Shown: one piece after another, positions 7,912-16,559 of the stretch
How positions within the stretch are numbered: position 1 is the stretch's first letter
How the letters are laid out: every line of letters starts with the position of its first letter
DNA from: Bog-793 sp963761425
Lineage (GTDB): Bacteria > Actinomycetota > Acidimicrobiia > Acidimicrobiales > Bog-793
Assembly: GCA_963761425.1 (NCBI GenBank)
Contig: CAVXGQ010000005.1
Coordinates: forward strand, 434,001-498,000
DNA: 64,000 bases
Direction: 5' to 3'
Program-made: the position numbers and the translations under genes
Notes under the pieces: generated by a model
What the model saw: the letters and a program-made list of their open reading frames with translations, nothing else
Told to the model about the DNA's origin: nothing
Database searches by the model: none

Positions 7912-8673
7912 GTGAACGAGGTGGCCACAACGCCTCAAACGGTGGTCGTCCTCGGTGGCAGCTCCGACCTGGCTCGGGCGGTGCTGCGAAAGCTGGCGAA
8001 ACAACGGATCTTGTCGGTGTTGCTTGCCGGGCGCCACCAGGACGCGCTCGACGAGGCGGCGCGGGAGCTCACCCGCCTCGGCGTGGAAGCCATCGAGACC
8101 GCGACGTTTGACGCCTGCGACGTGGCCTCGCACGAGGCCTTTGCCGACGAGGTGGCGCGCCGGGTCGGGCCCATCGATCTCGTGATCGCCGCCGCCGGGG
8201 TGCTCGGAGGGCGGGGGATGGAAGATCTCACCGCGACGGTGGTGGCCACCGAGATCTCGACCAACTTCACCGGGCTCGCCGCGGCGATGGTCGCCTTCTC
8301 CAGGGTTTTGCGCCGTCAAGGTCACGGTCGCATCGTCGTCTTCTCCTCCGCCGCGGCGGTGCGGGCCCGTCGTACGAACTTCGTCTACGACTCGGCCAAG
8401 GCGGGCCTCGACGGATTCAGTCAGGGTCTCGGTGACGCACTGTGCGGAAGTGGGGTCGAAGTCATCGTGGTTCGGCCCGGTTTCGCCCGAACGAAGATGA
8501 CCGAGGGTCGCCGTGTGCTGCCCTTCGCGACCTCGGCGGAGGACATCGCCGACGCGGTCGTGAAAGCACTCGACTCCGGCCAGCCGGTGGTGTGGATTCC
8601 CCCGGTGCTCCGGTTGGCGGCACCGCTGGCGCGCTACGTGCCTCGGCGGATCTGGCGCCGTTTCCCCAACTGA
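7912..8673 (+). CDS. Short-chain dehydrogenase, DprE2-like
   Basis: 253-residue SDR with N-terminal nucleotide-binding motif VVLGGSSDLARAV, the NAG-equivalent AAAGVLGG, catalytic Ser in FSSAAA, and Tyr-Lys in VYDSAKAG. The sequence is close to DprE2, the NADH-dependent 2-keto-reductase that with DprE1 makes decaprenylphosphoryl-arabinose for the arabinan cell wall. DprE1 is not adjacent here, so the role is inferred from similarity alone. Start GTG 7912; a second GTG at 7921 is possible. Confidence 0.7.
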   Translation: MNEVATTPQTVVVLGGSSDLARAVLRKLAKQRILSVLLAGRHQDALDEAARELTRLGVEAIETATFDACDVASHEAFADEVARRVGPIDLVIAAAGVLGGRGMEDLTATVVATEISTNFTGLAAAMVAFSRVLRRQGHGRIVVFSSAAAVRARRTNFVYDSAKAGLDGFSQGLGDALCGSGVEVIVVRPGFARTKMTEGRRVLPFATSAEDIADAVVKALDSGQPVVWIPPVLRLAAPLARYVPRRIWRRFPN

Positions 8674-8690
8674 GTTCCCGGCGGGTCCCA

Positions 8691-8715
8691 CTCGGCGCCC
8701 GGGTCCCGAGCCGAG
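8691..8715. terminator. Possible bidirectional terminator
   Basis: CTCGGC (8691-8696) can pair with GCCGAG (8710-8715) across a 13-nt loop. It lies in the 74-bp gap between two convergent genes (DprE2-like and DUF6390-like). There is no T tract, as is usual in such GC-rich DNA. Confidence 0.35.
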
Positions 8716-8747
8716 CGGTGGGGGGCGCCGAAGGCCCGAAGGTCCGC

Positions 8748-9521
8748 CTAACTGCCCCAGGAGTTGGCGGCGACCACCGGCCCGGGCACCGGAAGGGCGT
8801 TCACCACCGCAAGGTTGCGCGCGGTCGCCCGGCGCAGCCGGGCCAGCCGGGGCGGCGAAAGCCTCTCGCAGACCCAGTCCCAGTGGAGCGAGACAACCTC
8901 GCCGACCGCCAAGTCCTCGAGGATCCCGACTCCGTCGACGGCCCGCCGTGCCGGCTCGAGACACTCTGGCCCGAGGGCCAGTCGGTTCTTCCGGAATTCG
9001 AGGGTGCGATTTCGCACCACGACCGTGTCGCTGTCGACGGCCTCGACGCGGCCCCACCGAATGCGGCAGCGGTCGAGGACCGCAAGCGCCGGCCCTTCCG
9101 TCCCGGATCGCAGCAATCCGAGCCACGGGTAAACGGCGAAGACGTGGAAGCTGTGGTGGGCGACCCCACCGAGCGGCACCGCGGACGCGATCCCCGCGAA
9201 GTTGCGCCCGGCGCGCCGGGCGAAACGCTCATCGAGGGAGGTGACCAGGGCCTGAGCGGGGACGCGGTCGAGCAGCTCGTTGCCGACCCAGTAGGCCTCG
9301 ACGACCCGTTCGTCTAACGGGTCGGGTAGGCCGCTGCAACCCGCGATCAGCTCGAGATACGGCCAGGCACCCTCGAACCTCGACGCGAGGTAGGTGAGCT
9401 CCCGGAGATCACCGTCCTCGCGCGACGCCCCCAGGAGGGCCCGGTGGTCCGGCGGTCCGCAGTAGCCGAGGGCGTTCGGCGGGTAGGCGTACCGGGCGAA
9501 AAGGACGGGTCCCGGGGTCAC
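8748..9521 (-). CDS. DUF6390-like protein of hydrogenase operons
   Basis: 257 residues, GTG start at 9521 overlapping the EamA stop (GTGA). It begins with FARYAYPPNALGYCGPPDH and contains HHSFHVFAVYPW and VSLHWDWVCERL, features of a family I associate with actinobacterial [NiFe]-hydrogenase loci (DUF6390; name from memory). It has no signal peptide or membrane helix. The single conserved Cys in LGYCGPP and several His/Trp motifs suggest a cofactor or metal role, but the function is unknown. It is the last gene of the hydrogenase operon. Confidence 0.6.
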   Translation of the reverse strand: MTPGPVLFARYAYPPNALGYCGPPDHRALLGASREDGDLRELTYLASRFEGAWPYLELIAGCSGLPDPLDERVVEAYWVGNELLDRVPAQALVTSLDERFARRAGRNFAGIASAVPLGGVAHHSFHVFAVYPWLGLLRSGTEGPALAVLDRCRIRWGRVEAVDSDTVVVRNRTLEFRKNRLALGPECLEPARRAVDGVGILEDLAVGEVVSLHWDWVCERLSPPRLARLRRATARNLAVVNALPVPGPVVAANSWGS

Positions 9522-10489
9522 GCTCGGGCGACCCGGGGCCAGGCCCGGACCACCGCCAGCACGCCGAGAGCCAGCAGCACCAGTCCGAGCGTATCGGAGG
9601 CCAGCCCGGTGTGGTGGACGAAGGCGTCGAGGAAGAGGGTGACCGCGGCGCTCGAGACCAGCACCGAGGTGATGTCGACGGCCCGGGCCCGGCTCAGCGC
9701 GGTCATCCAGGTCGCCACGTAGCCGCCGAGCAGGCAACCGGTGATGAGCGCCCAACGCAAACCGCTGGCGCCGATTCCCACCAACGAGTGGAACTGGCCG
9801 GTGGCGGCGAGGTAGCCGACCAGCACGACGGCGCCGCCACCCATCCGGACGAGCGCCAGCGCCGTGGCAGTCATGGCCGCGAGCAATCGTTTGGCGACGA
9901 CCGTCTCGATGGCCCACAGCACCGTCGCCCCCAGCACCAGGGCGTTGCCGGCGTTGAACTGGAGGTGGCCGACACCACCGGAGGTCGCGGAGACCCCGAC
10001 CACGAGCAGCGCGATCGCCGCGAGGTTCCAGCGTCCGAGCCGCTCGCCGAGGAGCGGGAGCGCGAGGAGGGCGACCCAGATGATCAGCGTGTCGTGGAGG
10101 AACACCGCCGGCACGGCCGCGGTACGGGCCAGACCGTCGAAAAAGAAGATGAAGGCGGCCCCGCCGCCGATCGCGGCGACATAGGCGAGCCCGGCCCACC
10201 GGGCCCACCCCTGGAGACGGCGGGCGGGAGCCGGAGACGGATGGCGCACCCCACCGCCGGGGACGACGGGGCCGGCGCCCCGGGAAGCCAACCACCCGAC
10301 GGCGGCGAAGGCGGCGATGATGAGCGTCGCGGCGAGGTTCTTGGCGGTGGTGTAGACGGCCGGCGAGCTGAAGCTCTTCACGCCGTAGCTGTTGACGAAG
10401 ACGGAGATACCGCTGATGATCGCCGTGGCGCCGGCGACGTACAGTCCGGGAAGGCGGGTCTTCTCCGCTGACTCGGTCGAGTGGGCCAT
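9518..10489 (-). CDS. EamA/DMT-family transporter
   Basis: 323 residues with about ten predicted membrane helices arranged as two EamA repeats. The second repeat begins near LQFNAGNALVLGATVLWAIETVVAKRL, with the first repeat's GISVFVNSYGVK equivalent at the N-terminus. The family exports amino acids, nucleotide sugars or other small metabolites. It starts at ATG 10489, 8 bases after hypC, and is coupled to the DUF6390-like gene. Its position inside a hydrogenase operon is unusual; the substrate is unknown. Confidence 0.8.
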   Translation of the reverse strand: MAHSTESAEKTRLPGLYVAGATAIISGISVFVNSYGVKSFSSPAVYTTAKNLAATLIIAAFAAVGWLASRGAGPVVPGGGVRHPSPAPARRLQGWARWAGLAYVAAIGGGAAFIFFFDGLARTAAVPAVFLHDTLIIWVALLALPLLGERLGRWNLAAIALLVVGVSATSGGVGHLQFNAGNALVLGATVLWAIETVVAKRLLAAMTATALALVRMGGGAVVLVGYLAATGQFHSLVGIGASGLRWALITGCLLGGYVATWMTALSRARAVDITSVLVSSAAVTLFLDAFVHHTGLASDTLGLVLLALGVLAVVRAWPRVARA

Positions 10490-10497
10490 TTCGCCTC

Positions 10498-10749
10498 CTA
10501 ATCCGGACTGCTGTTCGAAGCCTGCGCCGCTCGGGCGTCGCGGAACTGCGCGAGCACCTCCTCGGCTTCGGCGCGGTCGGCGGGGCCGAGGGCGTAGCCG
10601 CTGTGGGCGGTGACCCAGTCGCCGGCTGCCGGTGGATCGCCCTCGTAGGCGAGCAACGACAACTTGTGGGAGCTCCCGTCGAGGTCCGCCGCCACGGCCG
10701 TGCCGTCGTCGAGCACCGAAACGATCTGGTGGAGTCGGCTCATGCACAC
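10498..10749 (-). CDS. hypC: Hydrogenase assembly chaperone HypC/HupF
   Basis: 83 residues. The GTG at 10749 is chosen because it yields M-C-M-S-R, placing the essential cysteine at position 2, as HypC requires after removal of Met1. HypC carries the Fe(CN)2CO unit with HypD and docks to the hydrogenase large-subunit precursor. The later text ADLDG, GDWVTAHSGYAL and EAEEVLAQF matches the HypC beta-barrel and C-terminal helix. The usual MCLxxPG start is altered to MCMSRLH. HypA, B, D, E and F are not in the window. Confidence 0.82.
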   Translation of the reverse strand: MCMSRLHQIVSVLDDGTAVAADLDGSSHKLSLLAYEGDPPAAGDWVTAHSGYALGPADRAEAEEVLAQFRDARAAQASNSSPD

Positions 10750-10762
10750 GGGCGAGCCCCCA

Positions 10763-11209
10763 TCATGACATCTCGGCGATGAGATCGGCGATGCGGCCGG
10801 CGGCGCGGGGGATCGCCCGTCCGACGGCGGGGGAAAGCCCGGTTCCGTCGGAGAAGTCTTGGCCTTCGATACCGACGACGACGACGCGGTCTGGCGCACG
10901 CCGAAGGACCTGGGCCAGCCGCACGACGCGATCGAGACCGATGGCGTGGGTGCTGGTGCTCGACCGGCCGCCGGCGGCGGGGAGATCGACGAGGCTGACC
11001 GTCCCGGCGGGGGCTTGGGAACGGGTCGCGTCGACGAGCACAGCCAGCGTGGCGGCCTCCCAACGGCCGAGGAGGTCGAGGGGTTCGGCGATCGGGCCGA
11101 TGTCGACCGCCGGAGTGGAGGCGGCGACGAGACGGGCGACCGCCGGCCCGGCGCCGTCGTCGTGGCGGTAGTCGTTGCCGATCCCGGCGATGACGACGTG
11201 TGCGGTCAT
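10763..11209 (-). CDS. Hydrogenase maturation protease (HyaD/HycI family)
   Basis: 148 residues. The motif IAGIGNDYRHDDGAG near the N-terminus contains the Ni-sensing acidic residue (Asp after the GxGN motif), and LVDA is the second acidic site. This endopeptidase removes the C-terminal peptide of the large subunit after nickel insertion. Its ATG overlaps the stop of the large-subunit gene by 4 bases, tying substrate and protease production together. Confidence 0.88.
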   Translation of the reverse strand: MTAHVVIAGIGNDYRHDDGAGPAVARLVAASTPAVDIGPIAEPLDLLGRWEAATLAVLVDATRSQAPAGTVSLVDLPAAGGRSSTSTHAIGLDRVVRLAQVLRRAPDRVVVVGIEGQDFSDGTGLSPAVGRAIPRAAGRIADLIAEMS

Positions 11210-12513
11210 GAACGGTCGATCGAGAGGTCGAGGAAGTGGGCCGCGCACGAGATGCAGGGGTCGTGGTTGCGGATGGCGAGCTCGCAGCGGGCGGTCAGCT
11301 CGGCGTCGGTGAGCTCGAGGCCGGACTCGACGACCCGACGGAGGTCGGACTCGATCGTGAGCTGGTTCTGGGCGGTGGGGGGCATGATGCGGGCGGAGCG
11401 GATCGTCCCCTCGGCATCCAGCTCGTAGTGCTGCACCAGCAGGCCCCGGGGTGCTTCGGTCGCCCCGGTGCCGTCTCGAGGGGCCGGCTGGACCAGGACC
11501 GCCGGCGGTTCGGGCGGCTCGTACTCCGTCGCCAGCCGCAGCGCCTCGTCGCAGGCGAAGAGAAGCTCGACGGCGCGCACGATCACGCTCTTGAACGGGT
11601 TATGGCAGACCTCGCCGAGGCCGGCCTCCGCCGCCGCGTCGCGCGCCACCTTCGGTAGCTTGGCGGCGTTGAGCGCGTAGCGGGCGAGGGGCCCGGTGAG
11701 GTAGGGGTGGTGTCCCTGCAACCGGGAATGCAAAGCCGTGGAGCGTTCGACGTGCTCCTCGACGGCCAGCGCGGCGAACTCCGCTGGCGTGGCGTCGATG
11801 CCGTCGGAGGAGGCGACGCGGCCCGCCTCGATCGCGTAGTGATCGGGGTGCGAAAGCGCGACGAAGCGGTAGTCCGCCTCGATCTCCGGGAACTCGAAGC
11901 CGGCCACCCAGGCGACCGTGTCGAGCGACTCTTGCCGGGCGCGCCGCAACGGCTCCACCAGAGCCGTGATCTCTTCGTGGGAGGGAGCGCGGTAGAAGCC
12001 CCCGAGGCGGACGTTCACCGGGTGGATCGCCCGGCCTCCGATGACCTCCATGACGTGGTTCCCGGTCTTCTTGAGCCGGAGTCCTCGCTCGACCGCGGAC
12101 GGGTTGAGCCCCGCCAGTTCAACGGCATCCCGGCAGCCGAAGAAGTCGGGGGCGTGGAGGAGGTAGATGTGGAGGGCGTGGCTCTGGATCCACTCGCCGC
12201 AGTACAGCAGACGCCGGAGCTTTTCGATGCGGTCGGGAACCTGGACGCCGCAGGCGTCCTCGATCGCGGCGCAGGCCGACATCTGGTAGGCGACGGGGCA
12301 GATGCCGCAGATGCGCGCCGTGATGTCCGGCGGCTCTTCGAAACCCCTGCCGCGCAGGAACGCCTCGAAGAAGCGGGGTGGCTCGAAGATCTCCAGCTCC
12401 ACGTGCTCGAGGACGCCTTGGCGGATCGAGACGTGGAGGGATCCCTCTCCCTCCACCCGGGCGATCCCGTGGACGTCGATCTTGCGATTCGCGGTGGCCC
12501 CGCTAGGCGTCAT
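11206..12513 (-). CDS. hydA: [NiFe] hydrogenase large (alpha) subunit, group 3b type
   Basis: 435 residues. The nickel-iron site ligands are visible as RICGICP (about residue 66-72) and DPCISCAAH near the C-terminus. The short tail after that His is the expected cleavage peptide for the adjacent protease. Together with the neighbouring FAD/NAD and iron-sulphur subunits this is a cytoplasmic, bidirectional NADP-linked group 3b enzyme (sulfhydrogenase type). The subgroup is inferred from the four-gene order and subunit lengths; a phylogeny of this subunit would settle it. Confidence 0.92.
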   Translation of the reverse strand: MTPSGATANRKIDVHGIARVEGEGSLHVSIRQGVLEHVELEIFEPPRFFEAFLRGRGFEEPPDITARICGICPVAYQMSACAAIEDACGVQVPDRIEKLRRLLYCGEWIQSHALHIYLLHAPDFFGCRDAVELAGLNPSAVERGLRLKKTGNHVMEVIGGRAIHPVNVRLGGFYRAPSHEEITALVEPLRRARQESLDTVAWVAGFEFPEIEADYRFVALSHPDHYAIEAGRVASSDGIDATPAEFAALAVEEHVERSTALHSRLQGHHPYLTGPLARYALNAAKLPKVARDAAAEAGLGEVCHNPFKSVIVRAVELLFACDEALRLATEYEPPEPPAVLVQPAPRDGTGATEAPRGLLVQHYELDAEGTIRSARIMPPTAQNQLTIESDLRRVVESGLELTDAELTARCELAIRNHDPCISCAAHFLDLSIDRS

Positions 12514-13276
12514 GTTCGAGGCTCTCCTTTGAAAACTCCGGTGCCGCGGAGTTGAAGGTCCGGAAGATCCGAGAAACCCCCTGGTGGGACATTCCGAGAT
12601 CGAGGAGTCGCCCGGACAGCGACCCGGTGTTGGTGGTGTTCGCCGGGCCGAAGCACCCGTAACAGCCGCGGTTCATCGCCGGGCACAGCGCCCCGCATCC
12701 GGCGCGGGTCACCGGCCCGAGGCACGGCGTTCCATGCGCGACCAGCACGCAGAGGTTGCCCCGGGTCTTGCATTCCTCGCACAGGCTGTAGCCCGGGATG
12801 ACGGGGCGTCGGCCGGCGAGCAGGGCGGTGACCACCTCGACCAGCTGGAGCCGGTTGATGGGACAGCCGCGCAGCTCGAAGTCGACCTTCACGTACGACG
12901 AGATGGGGCTGCTCTCCGCCAGGGTCGAGATGTACTCCGGGTGGGCGTAGACGGCGGAGGTGTACTCGCCGACGTCGGCGTAGTTGCGGAGCGCCTGGAT
13001 GCCTCCCGCGGTGGCACAGGCCCCGATGGTGACGAGGAGCCCCGACGCCGCCCGCACCGCGAGGATCCGGTCGGCGTCGTCGGGGGTGGTGATCGAGCCC
13101 TCGACGAGGGATACGTCGTAGGGGCCCTCGACCACCGCGCTGGTCATCTCGGTGAAGCTGGCGATCTGTACCGCCCGTGCGAGCTGCAACAGTTCGTCCT
13201 CGCAGTCGAGGATGCCCAGCTGGCAGCCATCGCACGAGGCGAACTTCCAAACCGCCAGGGTCGGTCGAGCGGTCAT
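12503..13276 (-). CDS. hydD: [NiFe] hydrogenase small (delta) subunit
   Basis: 257 residues. Iron-sulphur ligands include SCDGCQ (about residues 14-19), IGACATAGG, RGCPIN, YSLCEECKTRG and the C-terminal NRGCYGCFGP set, consistent with three clusters carrying electrons from the NiFe site. There is no twin-arginine signal, so the enzyme is cytoplasmic. The start overlaps the stop of hydG by 4 bases and the end overlaps hydA by 11 bases. Confidence 0.9.
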   Translation of the reverse strand: MTARPTLAVWKFASCDGCQLGILDCEDELLQLARAVQIASFTEMTSAVVEGPYDVSLVEGSITTPDDADRILAVRAASGLLVTIGACATAGGIQALRNYADVGEYTSAVYAHPEYISTLAESSPISSYVKVDFELRGCPINRLQLVEVVTALLAGRRPVIPGYSLCEECKTRGNLCVLVAHGTPCLGPVTRAGCGALCPAMNRGCYGCFGPANTTNTGSLSGRLLDLGMSHQGVSRIFRTFNSAAPEFSKESLEHDA

Positions 13277-14121
13277 CGTTCGGCCTGCGTCATGAGCTCG
13301 GCCGCCAAGGGGGCGTAGGGCACGACGGGTCCGTCCCGGCAGAGCAGGTACGGACCGAGCTGGCAGTGACCGCACAGGGCGATGCCGCACTGCATATTGC
13401 GCTCCAGCGAAACCCGGATGTTCTCCGGGTCGATGCCGAGGTCGATCAGTGACCGCGCGCTGAAGCGCATCATGATCTCGGGACCACAGACGAGGGCTAC
13501 GGCGCCGGTGCTCTCGAAGGGGAGCGCGGTGAGGATCTGGGTCACGACCCCGACGTGGCCGGTCCATCCGGCGTCCGCGACGTCCACCGTCACCTTGACG
13601 TCGAGGCCCATTTCGCCCCAGTGATCGATCTCTTCGGGAAACACGATCTGGTCCGGCAACCGCGCCCCGACGCGCAGCGCGACCTTGCGTCGAGGCGACT
13701 GGTTCTCGGCGAGGTAGCGCATGGCGCCGCGCAGGGGCGCCAGCCCAATGCCGCCCGCCACCACGATGACGTTGCGGTCTTCGAGGCTCTGGAGGCCCCA
13801 GTCGGTTCCGAACGGGCCGCGCACTCCGACGACATCCCCGATCTTCGAGGAGGCGAGGGCGTGGCTCACCGCACCGACGTCACGCACGCTGTGTTCGACC
13901 GGGCCGGGAGCTCCGGGTGCCGAGCTGATGGAAATGGCGATCTCGCCGACCCCGAACACGGTGAGCATGTTGAACTGACCCGCCTGGAACGCCGAGATCG
14001 GCGGGTCGATCGGTTCGAGCCACAGGGTCGTGATGTCGAAGGTCTCCGTCTTGCGGTCCACGACGCGGTAACGCGACGGCACGAACGGCCCCGGCGTCGC
14101 CGGCTGCATCTCAGTCATCAA
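13273..14121 (-). CDS. hydG: Hydrogenase gamma subunit, FAD/NAD(P)-binding
   Basis: 282 residues. An FNR-like FAD domain (FQAGQFNMLTVFGVGE) is followed by an NAD(P) domain (VVAGGIGLAPLRGAMRYL; ALVCGPEIMM) and a C-terminal [2Fe-2S] motif MQCGIALCGHCQLGP...C. It passes electrons between NAD(P)H and the iron-sulphur subunits, as in Pyrococcus sulfhydrogenase gamma or dihydroorotate dehydrogenase PyrK relatives. Start could be the first, second or third Met near 14121; the stretch overlaps the cNMP-binding gene by 11 bases. Confidence 0.9.
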   Translation of the reverse strand: MMTEMQPATPGPFVPSRYRVVDRKTETFDITTLWLEPIDPPISAFQAGQFNMLTVFGVGEIAISISSAPGAPGPVEHSVRDVGAVSHALASSKIGDVVGVRGPFGTDWGLQSLEDRNVIVVAGGIGLAPLRGAMRYLAENQSPRRKVALRVGARLPDQIVFPEEIDHWGEMGLDVKVTVDVADAGWTGHVGVVTQILTALPFESTGAVALVCGPEIMMRFSARSLIDLGIDPENIRVSLERNMQCGIALCGHCQLGPYLLCRDGPVVPYAPLAAELMTQAER

Positions 14122-14578
14122 GGCTGTGCCCGTAGAGGTCGAGAAGACGGACCCGTGTCGACTGGAGGCGGCTCAGCAGCACACCGCTGATCCGCTTCAG
14201 TAGCTCATAGCCGAAGTCGGGATCGGCGTCGGCCTTGTCGCGCAGACACGTGCCGTCGATGGCGATGGCGCCCACGGGATCGATGGCGACGCCGTCGAAC
14301 TGCCATCGGTAAGGCGGCACCAGCCAGGACCACCCGAGCACGCTGTTGGGGCCGATCGTCTCGATGACGAGGGGTTTGCCCGAGGGCCGCTGCACCTGCA
14401 GGGCGACGCGCCCGCGGCGGAGCAGGTACAGGGTGTCGGCGGGGTCGCCCTCCACGAGGATGCGGGCACCGGGCTCGAAGGCGACATTCTGCGCACATCC
14501 GGCGGCCAGTTGGATGGTCGTGTCCGGGAGTCCCGCGAACAACGAATTCTTGGCGATGAGGTCGCTCAGCTCTTCCAT
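14111..14578 (-). CDS. Cyclic-nucleotide-binding-domain protein without DNA-binding domain
   Basis: 155 residues. A CRP-type beta-roll is visible (FEPGARILVEGDPADTLYLLRRGRVAL, about residues 34-60; IGPNSVLGWSWLVPP), then a helix. It stops before any helix-turn-helix, so it is not a CRP/FNR transcription factor. It is embedded between hydB and hydG with one-base and 11-base overlaps, which suggests it joins or regulates the hydrogenase complex. Related genes occur in actinobacterial group 3b operons as I recall; the ligand is unknown because the canonical cAMP phosphate-binding Arg is not evident. Confidence 0.75.
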   Translation of the reverse strand: MEELSDLIAKNSLFAGLPDTTIQLAAGCAQNVAFEPGARILVEGDPADTLYLLRRGRVALQVQRPSGKPLVIETIGPNSVLGWSWLVPPYRWQFDGVAIDPVGAIAIDGTCLRDKADADPDFGYELLKRISGVLLSRLQSTRVRLLDLYGHSLDD

Positions 14579-15735
14579 CAGACCTGCCTGTCTCGAACCA
14601 CAGCTGGTTCGTCCGTTCTCACCGCTCCGTCGCTCGCCGCGATGGCCGCGACTTCTTCGGTGATGTCAATGCCCACCGGACACCACGTGATGCAGCGTCC
14701 GCAACCGATGCATCCCGAGTTCCCGAACTGGTCGACCCAGGTCGAAAGCTTGTGGGTCATCCACTGCCGATAGCGAGATCTGGTCGACACCCGCACGGAC
14801 CCGCCATGGAGGTAGGAGTGGGCGAGATCGAAGCAGGAGTCCCAGCGCCGGGTCTGCTCGATGCCGCCGGCGAGGTCGCTGGTTTGCTCCACGGCGGCGC
14901 AAAAGCAGGTCGGGCAGACGAGGGTGCAGTTCCCGCAGGCGAGGCAGCGGGCGGCGACGTCATCCCATCGGGGATGCTCCAGGTTCCGCGCCAGCAACCC
15001 GGGGGTCGCGGCGGCGTTGAGGGTTCTGGTGATGGTGGCCTCGGCACGACGGATCAGTTCATCACGGGCCCGGAGGTCCTCGGCGGTCGCCGGACGCGAG
15101 GGGACCGCGTCGAGCACGGCCGCGCCGCGCTCCGAACCGACGCGCACCAGGAAGCGGTGATCGGGACCGGGCAGCTCGGTGAGCGCCAGGTCGAAGCTCG
15201 AGGTGGCGGAGGGGCCGCTGCCCATCGAGGCGCAAAAGCAGGTGGCGGCGGGGGTGCCGCACTCCACGGTGACGACGAGGGCCGCATCCCGCCGGCGGGA
15301 GAACACCGGGTCGGGGTGGGCACCCCCGGCGAGCACGCCGCCGAGGACCTCGAGCGCGGCGACCTCGCACGGGCGCGCCCCGAAGTAGGCCTCGGGGGGC
15401 GCCTCGTCGGTGACCCTGTCGACCACCAGGTCTCCTCCGTCGCCACGAGCTCGCCACAGGACCGCTTGGGAGGGAAACACCGACTGTCGGAAGGACTCGG
15501 GACCGACCGCCCATCCGAACAGCTCACCGTCGTCTCCGTGACGGAGACGGTACGAACCGGGCTTCTGCTCGTCGTGCCAGCCGGCTGGAAGTTCGTCGGC
15601 CGAACGGACCTCGCGATGGACGATGGCACCGTTCAGCACGACCGGCCCGATGACGCGATAGCCGCCGGACCGAAGCGACGCGAGGAGAGAGTCGACCCCC
15701 TCGCGATCGATGATGACACCGTCGGGGGAGGGCAC
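14578..15735 (-). CDS. hydB: Hydrogenase beta subunit, 4Fe-4S ferredoxin type
   Basis: 385 residues. The C-terminal half holds two ferredoxin-like sets, CLACGNCTLVCPTCFC (about 256-271) and CIGCGRCITWCPVGID (about 339-354). This matches HydB of group 3b hydrogenases and anaerobic sulphite reductase AsrA, which feeds electrons to the FAD subunit. First gene of the minus-strand operon hydB-cNMP-hydG-hydD-hydA-protease-hypC-eamA-DUF6390, all closely spaced or overlapping. Confidence 0.9.
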   Translation of the reverse strand: MPSPDGVIIDREGVDSLLASLRSGGYRVIGPVVLNGAIVHREVRSADELPAGWHDEQKPGSYRLRHGDDGELFGWAVGPESFRQSVFPSQAVLWRARGDGGDLVVDRVTDEAPPEAYFGARPCEVAALEVLGGVLAGGAHPDPVFSRRRDAALVVTVECGTPAATCFCASMGSGPSATSSFDLALTELPGPDHRFLVRVGSERGAAVLDAVPSRPATAEDLRARDELIRRAEATITRTLNAAATPGLLARNLEHPRWDDVAARCLACGNCTLVCPTCFCAAVEQTSDLAGGIEQTRRWDSCFDLAHSYLHGGSVRVSTRSRYRQWMTHKLSTWVDQFGNSGCIGCGRCITWCPVGIDITEEVAAIAASDGAVRTDEPAVVRDRQV

Positions 15736-15935
15736 GTCGACACGTTAGGGCTCGGTCCGTCCCGACGAAAGGGCCGGTGGACCCATTCCTTTTCCGGAGA
15801 CGGGTTTCCGGACTCCGGCGCTGGGTGGGCTTGTGACCATCGGCCCTGGTCATCGCGGCGGCCCGACGCGAGCATCGGGAGAAGCGAGCGATCCCTCGAG
15901 GGGGACGGTGCTCGGGCGAAGGGTCCAGCGAGCGG

Positions 15936-16559
15936 ATGGCGAGGCCGGGGATGTTCCAGGTTCGGATCCATGGGCGAGGTGGACAGGGGGTGGTCACCGC
16001 GGCGGAACTGCTCGCCGTGGCAGCTTTCAATGACGGTCGCCACGCGCAGGCCTTTCCGAGCTTCGGATCCGAGCGGACCGGAGCCCCGGTCGTGTCGTTC
16101 TGTCGCATCAGCGAACGGGAGATCCGGAGCCGCGCTCCGATCGAGGAACCCGACGCGCTCATCATCCAGGACGCGACCTTGCTCCATCAGGTGGGGTTGT
16201 TTTCCGGCCTGAAGCCGCAGGGCTATGTGCTCGTCAACACGGCGAAGACCTTGCAGGAGATCGGCGCTGCAGGTTTCGTAGCCGAACTGCCCAAGAATCA
16301 CGTGCTCTCGGTCCGAGCGACGGAGATCGCGTTGCAACACCTTGGTCGACCCTTGCCCAACGCGGTCCTACTCGGCAGCTTCGCCGCGCTCACGGGGGTC
16401 GTCTCGCTCGCCGCCGTCGTCGCGGCGATCGAGGACCGTTTCTCCGGAGCGATGCGTGACGGCAACGTCGCCGCGGTCACCGAAGCGTTCAATGAGACGC
16501 GCTCCGAGGAAACCGTGATATCCCGCCAGAAAAGGTCCGTCGGTGCTTCGTCAGATTGA
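15936..16559 (+). CDS. porG: 2-oxoacid:ferredoxin oxidoreductase gamma subunit
   Basis: 207 residues beginning FQVRIHGRGGQGVVTAAELL, the hallmark of the gamma domain, followed by FPSFGSERTGAPV. It is the smallest subunit of the pyruvate (or other 2-oxoacid):ferredoxin oxidoreductase that makes acetyl-CoA, CO2 and reduced ferredoxin, or runs in reverse. It is divergent from hydB across 200 bp and overlaps the alpha-subunit gene by 17 bases. ATG 15936 is one option; MFQVR at 15951 is the alternative. Confidence 0.88.
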   Translation: MARPGMFQVRIHGRGGQGVVTAAELLAVAAFNDGRHAQAFPSFGSERTGAPVVSFCRISEREIRSRAPIEEPDALIIQDATLLHQVGLFSGLKPQGYVLVNTAKTLQEIGAAGFVAELPKNHVLSVRATEIALQHLGRPLPNAVLLGSFAALTGVVSLAAVVAAIEDRFSGAMRDGNVAAVTEAFNETRSEETVISRQKRSVGASSD

